From assembly GCF_016901225.1 (NCBI RefSeq), contig NZ_JAFEUL010000002.1:372001-436000 (forward strand): a stretch of 64,000 nt of DNA, read 5' to 3'. How positions within the stretch are numbered: the stretch's first letter is position 1; every line of letters starts with the position of its first letter. This DNA is from Actibacterium sp. 188UL27-1. GTDB lineage: Bacteria; Pseudomonadota; Alphaproteobacteria; Rhodobacterales; Rhodobacteraceae. The notes beneath the pieces were generated by a model. The model ran no database searches, had not been told where the DNA came from, and saw nothing but the letters and a program-made list of their open reading frames with translations. Positions 17,616 to 23,455 of the stretch are shown one piece after another. Made by a program: the position numbers and the translations under genes.

Positions 17616-18683
17616 TTAGTCAACCTGCACGAAACTTGGCGCGACGGGCGCGCCCAAATCCTCGGTCGTTTCCGCCTCGATCAGGTCGCGGATCCGCTTG
17701 CGGTAGACATTTGGACCCTTGTCGATGGCGATGCGGATCGGCTTGCGCCGTTGCGGGCGTTGTTCGGCCTGGTGGATCGCCTCAAGGATCGCCTTGTCCT
17801 CGTCAAACGCGATGCGGAACATTGCGTCCATCTGGGCCGAAGCGGCGTCATCTCCTTGCGCCCGGTTCCGCAGGTGCATCCAGTGGTCAATCGTGTAATC
17901 CTCGGTCACCGGAGTGACGAAATGCAGGGCAAAGATGCGCACACCTTGATCCCGGTCGTCTTCGGGTAGGGCAAGCGTGGTATCGGCACTGCCAAAATCG
18001 ATCACCGCGATGCTGGGCAGGTGCAGATGGTAGTAATGCCAGCGGTCCACATTGCCGGTGAAACCGCCGAACTTTTTAAAAAAACCGATGGGGGCGCTAT
18101 CGCGGATCCAGCGCCAGGCCGTGATCGTCGCGCCGCTGGTGCTGACATGGACGGGCACATTCTCACTGGCGGCATTGCCCAGCGTGGTCGGGTGGACAAA
18201 GCTCACATGGGCCGGGTCCATTAGGTTTTCGGCCACATTCAGGTAATGCGCATGCAGGTGCAACGCATCGCCGTGATGGGCATGCCAGCCCGGGTCGCTG
18301 AATTCCGGCAGGTCGAACACATCGTCAGGGTTTGCTCCCTCAGGATCGCCCATCCAGATCCAGACAATGCCATGCCGCTCCTCCACAGGGAAGGCCGTGA
18401 CATAGGCAGAGGCAGGCAGGTTCTGCTGGCCCGGCACACGCACACATTTCCCCGACCCATCAAATGTCATGCCGTGATAGCCGCATTGGATCGTGTCGCC
18501 GATCCGCTTGCCCTTGGACAAGGGCAGCAGGCGGTGGGGGCAGCGATCCTCCAATGCGACAACCCGGCCGTCCGACGCGCGGAACATCACCAAAGCCTCG
18601 CCGGTGATCGTGACCGGCGTCAACGCCTCGCCAAACGCGGTCGACCATCCGGCGACATACCATGCGTTTTTGACAAAAGGCAT
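17616..18683 (-). CDS. Rieske mononuclear iron oxygenase, VanA-like alpha subunit
   Basis: A 355-residue ring-hydroxylating or demethylating oxygenase component. The Rieske [2Fe-2S] ligands are CPH (C48, H50) and CGYH (C67, H70). The mononuclear iron site follows in AENLMDPAHVSFVH, with D156 the likely bridging aspartate and H159/H164 the ligands. It is closest in style to vanillate O-demethylase and related N- or O-demethylases, which use a separate ferredoxin reductase; no such gene lies in the window. It is the first gene of the importer operon and diverges from marR across the operator at 18758. An N- or O-demethylation feeding the second arm of the cluster is a plausible inference. Confidence 0.88.
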   Translation of the reverse strand: MPFVKNAWYVAGWSTAFGEALTPVTITGEALVMFRASDGRVVALEDRCPHRLLPLSKGKRIGDTIQCGYHGMTFDGSGKCVRVPGQQNLPASAYVTAFPVEERHGIVWIWMGDPEGANPDDVFDLPEFSDPGWHAHHGDALHLHAHYLNVAENLMDPAHVSFVHPTTLGNAASENVPVHVSTSGATITAWRWIRDSAPIGFFKKFGGFTGNVDRWHYYHLHLPSIAVIDFGSADTTLALPEDDRDQGVRIFALHFVTPVTEDYTIDHWMHLRNRAQGDDAASAQMDAMFRIAFDEDKAILEAIHQAEQRPQRRKPIRIAIDKGPNVYRKRIRDLIEAETTEDLGAPVAPSFVQVD

Positions 18684-18731
18684 TGTCTTCCCCCTGTGAC
18701 ACTAGACCTTGGCCATTGCCGTCAGCCTGTA

Positions 18732-18761
18732 TTGCACGTTAATACGGCAACAGAGTATTGT
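18732..18761 (+). promoter_or_regulatory. Probable marR promoter
   Basis: A -35 box TTGCAC (18732-18737) and a -10 box TATTGT (18756-18761) are separated by 18 bases. The -10 overlaps the left half of the palindrome at 18758-18775, so a bound repressor would block it. On the other strand the palindrome contains TTGACA, a possible -35 for the divergent oxygenase operon, though its -10 is unclear. Confidence 0.5.
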
Positions 18762-18775
18762 TTGTTGTCAAACAA
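18758..18775. promoter_or_regulatory. Probable MarR operator, perfect palindrome
   Basis: TTGTTTG-TTGT-CAAACAA, seven-base perfect arms around a four-base spacer, an 18-base site typical in size for a MarR dimer. It lies between the divergent Rieske oxygenase and marR genes and overlaps candidate promoter elements in both directions. A related site with the same spacer occurs at 27113-27130 before the enamidase gene. Confidence 0.7.
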
Positions 18776-18826
18776 AAAATGATCCGGATGGTGGCGCACC
18801 AGCCCGGTTTGCCAGCAAGGTGCACA

Positions 18827-19285
18827 ATGATTGGGACAGATCCCGAAGATAGCGGCGTCGGCGAGATCGACGAGCCCGAACAGCCCTATCGCCTCGCCGA
18901 TCAGATCGGGTTTAAGCTACGGCTGGCCAACCAGAAACACCTAGAGATCTTTAACCGGCTGATGCCCGACGTGACCCCGACGCAGTTTGCGATCCTGGCA
19001 AAACTGGTGGAGGTGGGCCCGCTTTCGCAGAACCGTTTGGGCCGTCTGGTCGGCATGGATGCCGCAACCACAAAGGGCGTGGTGGACCGCCTGCGCCGCA
19101 AGGGTTTTGTCCGCAGCGCGGCGTCCGAAACCGATTTGCGGCGGCTGGAGATTTCCTTGACTGAGGCGGGGCAAACCTTTGCGGATCGGGCGATTGAAAT
19201 CGCCGCAGATGTGTCGCGCCAGACCCTGGCATCGCTGACCCAGCGCGACGTCGACCGATTGCTCAAGCTGCTGGATAAACTCTAG
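18827..19285 (+). CDS. MarR-family transcriptional regulator
   Basis: A winged-helix regulator of about 152 residues. The DNA-binding region reads LSQNRLGRLVGMDAATTKGVVDRLRRKGFV, followed by a wing with DLRRLEISLTEAG. Proteins of this group usually repress catabolic genes until an aromatic ligand binds. The open frame reaches back to a TTG at 18758 inside the palindrome and an ATG at 18779; the ATG at 18827 was preferred because AAGG lies six bases upstream and the resulting length is standard. It diverges from the Rieske/importer operon and probably controls that operon, itself and the enamidase (inference from shared operator). Confidence 0.85.
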   Translation: MIGTDPEDSGVGEIDEPEQPYRLADQIGFKLRLANQKHLEIFNRLMPDVTPTQFAILAKLVEVGPLSQNRLGRLVGMDAATTKGVVDRLRRKGFVRSAASETDLRRLEISLTEAGQTFADRAIEIAADVSRQTLASLTQRDVDRLLKLLDKL

Positions 19286-19306
19286 GGTTCGGTTCTACCA
19301 TTGCAT

Positions 19307-19819
19307 TCACCAAGCGGACGGGGCCGGGTGAATGCGCCAAGCGGCCAGACCGATCGCGGCGGATGTTTCAACCCCTGGGTCCAGACCATTGCCGCCGGAG
19401 GTCAAGTTCACACGCGTTCGGACCGTGCCATCGGGATTGACAAGGTGAACCGCCACCTCACGGTCAGTGGTCACTTTATTATAATCGACGCCAATCGCCG
19501 ATGCATATCCTTCCAACAGACCGGTCAACAACTTTGGGGCCGTCCGGGCCATATCATTGATGGCAAATTGATCGGTATCTGACGGGCAGGCAGGACCAAG
19601 ACAGATGAAATCCTTGGCCTGCACGCGAATGTTGCCAAGGTCCGGTGTGGCAATGGTGAATTTTTCGTCAATGGCGGAGACCAGCTGCCCGGTCAGAGTA
19701 ATGTCGCCGCCCGCGGATTGCAGGGTAACCAAGGCCGTGGATTGCGTGATGCCAACGCACGCCCATCCGCCAAATGCTATAAGGGTGGCGCCTGAAAGGG
19801 CGCGTCGCAGAATACTCAT
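19307..19819 (-). CDS. Truncated paralogue of the PstS-like/OmpA protein
   Basis: A 170-residue exported protein with a signal peptide. Its body aligns by eye with the first part of the protein at 9078-10667: the same strand-rich module ending in a cysteine pair (CLGPAC against CSGPGC), then the first lobe of the binding domain (GLLEGYASAIG against IVTGYAAEQG, and ETSAAIGLAAWRI against ADQSAEIGMSSRRI). It stops there, 21 bases before the end of marR, and lacks the second lobe and the OmpA domain. It is probably a decayed fragment that still has a good ribosome binding site (GGGAG) and an open frame. A free-standing role for the Cys-pair module is the alternative. Confidence 0.65.
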   Translation of the reverse strand: MSILRRALSGATLIAFGGWACVGITQSTALVTLQSAGGDITLTGQLVSAIDEKFTIATPDLGNIRVQAKDFICLGPACPSDTDQFAINDMARTAPKLLTGLLEGYASAIGVDYNKVTTDREVAVHLVNPDGTVRTRVNLTSGGNGLDPGVETSAAIGLAAWRIHPAPSAW

Positions 19820-19920
19820 AAAAACTCCCGTGCTAGATCCGCGCGACCACGGCCGGCGGCTCATCGTTGCTGGTGCATGTAATTGTTACCGAACCCTCCC
19901 AATCACCGTCCCGCGAAATA

Positions 19921-19937
19921 GTTAACAGATTGTTAAC
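19921..19937. promoter_or_regulatory. Repeated GTTAAC palindrome
   Basis: GTTAAC occurs at 19921-19926 and 19932-19937, with five bases between, in the 148-base gap between the DUF1185 operon end and the truncated-paralogue gene on the same strand. It could be an operator or promoter element for the latter. No T-run is present, so it is unlikely to end the operon. Confidence 0.25.
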
Positions 19938-19967
19938 GGTCGCGATTTGGGGGAGGTGCTGCGCTGC

Positions 19968-20552
19968 TTATCGCAGCCCGTCTTTCCCCTCGGCCTCATG
20001 GTGGGCCAAGCCGCCCACGCGTGGCAAGGGTCTTCCGCTATCGGTCACGGCAACGGCGATCAGGATCTCGTTGGCACGCGGAGCATCGTTCAGGCGGACC
20101 TCAATTCCGTCGAAATGGCTGCGCACATAGGCGGCATCCTTATGGCCCAATGGCACGTCCAACGCCTGCCCAGGCCCCCCCATTTTCTTGGAGGACGGGA
20201 CGAGGGCCGCGCCCTTCTCGACCGCTTGCCGTAGCGGGGCGCCGAGCTTGGGGTGCAATATCGCCGCAGCATGCTCTAACTCCCCGTTTTCGCCCACCAT
20301 TGCGGCCTTGCCATAGCTCTCAGTAGCGACCGGTTCGATGCCCAACGCGTCCACGCATTTCCCCCCCAGCAGGCCGCCCAATTCGGCGCCGATCTCCATT
20401 AGCTCTGACAGGTCGTCGGCATAGCGTCCGGCAAAGGGGTTTTCGATGACGGCGGCCGCCACCGCTTTGCGCGTCGGCGGGGCGATATCGCAGCCCATTT
20501 CGCTATGCGTTTCCTCAACCCAAACAGTGAGTTTTCTGATCTTTGCGCTCAT
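19968..20552 (-). CDS. DUF1185 (amino acid synthesis family) protein, copy 2
   Basis: A 194-residue cytoplasmic protein of the family called DUF1185 or amino acid synthesis (PF06684). Family-type stretches are NPFAGRYADDLSELM, ESYGKAAMVGENGELEHAAA, SSKKMGGPGQALDVPLGHKD and YVRSHFDGIEV. The biochemical function is not established to my knowledge. It is the last gene of the molybdenum-hydroxylase operon and overlaps its tandem paralogue by ATGA. The two copies share all main motifs, so they may form a heteromer or act on successive intermediates; both are inferences. Confidence 0.8.
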   Translation of the reverse strand: MSAKIRKLTVWVEETHSEMGCDIAPPTRKAVAAAVIENPFAGRYADDLSELMEIGAELGGLLGGKCVDALGIEPVATESYGKAAMVGENGELEHAAAILHPKLGAPLRQAVEKGAALVPSSKKMGGPGQALDVPLGHKDAAYVRSHFDGIEVRLNDAPRANEILIAVAVTDSGRPLPRVGGLAHHEAEGKDGLR

Positions 20553-21133
20553 CTCAACCCATCCTCACCGGTAATATTTGCGGCATCCAACCCACCGGCC
20601 CGGTTATGGATTCGCGCTCCGGTTGTCATGACCAGCACCACTGCCATCTCATCAGCCTTGGGTGCGTCGTTCAGACCAACCTCAATGGCGTCGAAATGGC
20701 TGCGCACGTAGGAGGCGTTGATGTGGGTCACCGGCACATCCAGCCGCGTGCCCGGGCCACCGACCTTTTTGGTCGACGGCACAATAGCCTTCGCCCCGCC
20801 CAGGACCTCCCGCATGGCATAGCCGCCGGGCGCGTGCCACAGCGCGGCATGCTCATTCTCTCCGCTGGTGCCGACGATGGCCCCTTTGCCATAGCCCTCG
20901 ACCACGGTGGGATCACCGCCCAGCATCGCAACCAACCGGTTCGCCATGTCCAGCCCCAGCGGTTTGAGGTCTTCCATAAACGGCTGGATCTCCTCTACAT
21001 AAGCGCCGGCATAGGGGTTATGGATCACCGCTAGGGCCGCGGCGCGGCGCAGCGGTACTGCGGCGGGTGGCCCGCCTTCGTGGTGGATCTCTTCCAAGGC
21101 GGTGGCGATCTTGCGGATCTTCAACTCAGGCAT
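20549..21133 (-). CDS. DUF1185 (amino acid synthesis family) protein, copy 1
   Basis: The tandem paralogue of the next gene, also 194 residues. Matching blocks are NPYAGAYVEEIQPFM, EGYGKGAIVGTSGENEHAAL, VPSTKKVGGPGTRLDVPVTH and YVRSHFDAIEVGLNDAPKAD. The start overlaps the end of the UPF0280 gene by eight bases and the stop overlaps the second copy by four, so the pair is translationally coupled in a tight operon. Conserved His and Lys residues in EHAA, SKK and the RSH segment could be catalytic, but no mechanism is known. A step after ring opening, or handling of a carboxylic intermediate, would fit the context. Confidence 0.8.
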   Translation of the reverse strand: MPELKIRKIATALEEIHHEGGPPAAVPLRRAAALAVIHNPYAGAYVEEIQPFMEDLKPLGLDMANRLVAMLGGDPTVVEGYGKGAIVGTSGENEHAALWHAPGGYAMREVLGGAKAIVPSTKKVGGPGTRLDVPVTHINASYVRSHFDAIEVGLNDAPKADEMAVVLVMTTGARIHNRAGGLDAANITGEDGLR

Positions 21134-21980
21134 CTTCCAGGGTCTTTCGCGCTGTAATCAATTGGGTCTCTACGGCGCCACGGGTTACCGATTGCCCTTG
21201 CAGAAACAAGGCCGCCCCCGTGATCAAACCGGCTTTACGCATGTCCTCAGCCAGGGCAGCCCCCCGGCTCAATGCGGTCAGCGCCGCGGGGGTGGTCAGT
21301 TGCGGCACACTGGTCACGACCAGGCGTTGGCCCAAATCGCTGTCGGGCTGCAGATCGCAGGCAGGTTGACGCGCAATCCCGGGATGCTCCGGCAAATCGA
21401 CGGCATTGCCGATCAGCGTTGCCGCCACATCGGCCATGGCGGCGGTGGGGGCCAGGACGGTGACACTATCGGCGATCCCCATCGATAGGCTGCGTCCGCC
21501 GCGCCCGCTGGTGGCAATCCCGCGCACGGGATCAGTGGCGTCGATACTGACGCGCCCCAGATCTTGGCCCGCCAGTCCCGCCATCGCGACGGAAAAGCTC
21601 GCTTCTCCCGTCAGGTGCAACGCGATGTCGCCACCATTATTGACATAGGCGCGGCTCAGCGCTGCCGCGTTGACCATAGCCGCCAACACGGTGTCGGCCA
21701 CGGCCCCGGCAACGGCGGCCATCGGTGTGACAAAACCCTGGTGCGGTGTCACCGCCCGCTGCATCAACCGAGCGATTTCGCCTTGTACAGGCGTTGGATC
21801 TGCCGAGCGGAGGCGCGAAAGCTCAGGCACCAATTCGTCCAGAACCCTCCCAAATCGCGCAGCGGCGGCGCGCAAGGCGCGCCCTCGTTCGCCGTCGGCC
21901 CCAATGATCAGGTCAATCGGCCCGTGCTGCAGGTGCAGGCGCGCGCCGCCTTCCAGCAATGCCGCCACCGGCCCGGCCAT
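21126..21980 (-). CDS. UPF0280 family protein (ApbE-like fold)
   Basis: A 284-residue protein recognised as UPF0280 by HGPIDLIIGADG near residue 20, the central YVNNGGDIALHL and the ATSGRGGRSLSMGIADSVTVLA region. UPF0280 proteins are structurally related to the flavin transferase ApbE, but no activity is known to me. A longer frame runs upstream to 22481 inside the preceding gene; the ATG at 21980 overlaps that gene's stop (TGATG) and gives the standard length. Its place in this operon suggests a role in flavin attachment or cofactor maturation of the reductase, or an enzymatic step; this is inference. Confidence 0.82.
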   Translation of the reverse strand: MAGPVAALLEGGARLHLQHGPIDLIIGADGERGRALRAAAARFGRVLDELVPELSRLRSADPTPVQGEIARLMQRAVTPHQGFVTPMAAVAGAVADTVLAAMVNAAALSRAYVNNGGDIALHLTGEASFSVAMAGLAGQDLGRVSIDATDPVRGIATSGRGGRSLSMGIADSVTVLAPTAAMADVAATLIGNAVDLPEHPGIARQPACDLQPDSDLGQRLVVTSVPQLTTPAALTALSRGAALAEDMRKAGLITGAALFLQGQSVTRGAVETQLITARKTLEDA

Positions 21981-23455
21981 CAGGTGCGCCCCGGCCAGCG
22001 ATAGTTTTCGCGGGCATGGGGGTTGGGTTGGCCAGCCTTGGCGGCAACTCTGCGCGTTCCGGGTAAGACGACGCTGTCCACTGGCTGCACATGGTCCAGA
22101 TGCCCGCCAAGCGCCGCGTAGTCTTCCCGCCGCAAGGTGAATTCGATGGGTGCCACCAAGGCCGGGGTCGGCACGTAGCCAAAGGCATCCGTCGGCATGT
22201 CCATCACATCGACCATCACGGTGATTCCGCCGCCGGGCCAGACATAGGCCTCCGCCCCGCCGCAGGAAACATAGGTCAGTGCCTCCTTCACCGACCGGGT
22301 CAGACGTACCGGGTTCTCGGTCACGCCCGCGCGCAGGCTGCCCCCCGCACCACCCATGAACAGGACCGAACACATCGATGGCTCGCAGTTTTCGGCCACG
22401 CGGTCCGCGGTGGCGCGCAGGGCAGGGGGCGTCTCTGCCGGTTGCGGCACCAGATCCGCATCCAACACGAAATAGGCCCATTGCTCACCGGTGGTGGAGA
22501 TCATCAGCAGCCGCAAACCCGGCCAGGCCTTCTTGGGATCGGCGGATTTCAGGATGCTCAGCGGATCCTCCACATCGGTGCCGCCCCAGCCGGTGCCCGG
22601 TTCGGCCACCTGGAAATAGCGGCCCGGCGTCGACCGCCGCCCGTTCACACGGATGCCAGAGGGGCGCATATCCAGCCCCTTGCCCGCCTCGTGTTCGGTC
22701 AAAACGCCGGTGATGTGATCGTCGACGACGACGACCTCATCCACATGGGGCTGCCACTGTTTGGCGAACATCCCGATGGCGGCAGAGCCGCACCCAACTC
22801 GCATCAGCCGTTCGGGCTGTCCGTCGATGATGGGCGCCTGTCCGGCCTGAACGACCACCGTTGCGCCATCATCAATGGTCAGCTCCACGGCCTCCCGATT
22901 GCATAGCCGCAGCAGCGCATCGCAGGTGACCCGGCCCTCTGCCTTGGTCCCGCCGGTCAGATGCTCCACCCCGCCCAGCGACAGCATTTTTGAGCCATAT
23001 TCGCTGGTCATCACATGGCCCACCGGCTCATCGCCCGCGCGGACGACGGCGCGCTCATGGCCGATAAAGCGGTCCGTGTCGATCTTCACCTTCACGCCGC
23101 AATAGCTAAAGATGCCTTCGGTCACGACCGTGACCATATCCACGTCTTCGATCTGCTGGCTCACGATGAACGGCGCCGGTTTGTAGTCGGGATAGGTCGT
23201 GCCCGCGCCCACGGCGGTCACAAACGTCCGGTTCCCCTGGATCAGATCGCCGTCCCAATCCGCCGGGTCATGGTCCAGAAACGCAACGGCCTGCGCGCCC
23301 GATTGGATCACCGTCAGCGGGTCCAGCCGCACCAAATCGCCGCCATGGTTGGCATAGCGGTCACAGGCGCCGGATTTGCCATCCGCGATGTAGCACATCA
23401 CGGGGCAAGCATCGCAGCGGATCTTCTCGGCTTTGGCGGCCTGGTCGTCAGGCAT
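21980..23455 (-). CDS. 6-hydroxynicotinate reductase-like iron-sulfur protein
   Basis: A 491-residue protein resembling 6-hydroxynicotinate reductase, which in Eubacterium barkeri reduces 6-hydroxynicotinate to 1,4,5,6-tetrahydro-6-oxonicotinate. The N-terminus has four cysteines in a cluster-like pattern (C14, C17, C21, C31 in CDACPVMC...GAC), suited to a [4Fe-4S] centre. Further conserved-looking stretches are FSYCGVKVKID near residue 118, MRVGCGSAAIGMF near 218, and SCGGAEAYVWPGGGITV near 402. The start overlaps the end of the molybdenum hydroxylase gene by eight bases. With the hydroxylase upstream and an enamidase diverging nearby, three consecutive steps of a reductive pyridine pathway are present. 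Substrate may be a nicotinate relative. Confidence 0.8.
   Translation of the reverse strand: MPDDQAAKAEKIRCDACPVMCYIADGKSGACDRYANHGGDLVRLDPLTVIQSGAQAVAFLDHDPADWDGDLIQGNRTFVTAVGAGTTYPDYKPAPFIVSQQIEDVDMVTVVTEGIFSYCGVKVKIDTDRFIGHERAVVRAGDEPVGHVMTSEYGSKMLSLGGVEHLTGGTKAEGRVTCDALLRLCNREAVELTIDDGATVVVQAGQAPIIDGQPERLMRVGCGSAAIGMFAKQWQPHVDEVVVVDDHITGVLTEHEAGKGLDMRPSGIRVNGRRSTPGRYFQVAEPGTGWGGTDVEDPLSILKSADPKKAWPGLRLLMISTTGEQWAYFVLDADLVPQPAETPPALRATADRVAENCEPSMCSVLFMGGAGGSLRAGVTENPVRLTRSVKEALTYVSCGGAEAYVWPGGGITVMVDVMDMPTDAFGYVPTPALVAPIEFTLRREDYAALGGHLDHVQPVDSVVLPGTRRVAAKAGQPNPHARENYRWPGRT

Noticed and set aside
18758-18826. Longer MarR reading from the TTG at 18758 or ATG at 18779
   Set aside because: The TTG lies inside the operator and -10 box, and neither start has a ribosome binding site; the ATG at 18827 gives a normal MarR length.
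21983-22481. N-terminal extension of the UPF0280 frame
   Set aside because: It runs inside the reductase gene in another frame and has low-complexity content; the ATG at 21980 overlaps the reductase stop in the same way as other junctions in the operon.
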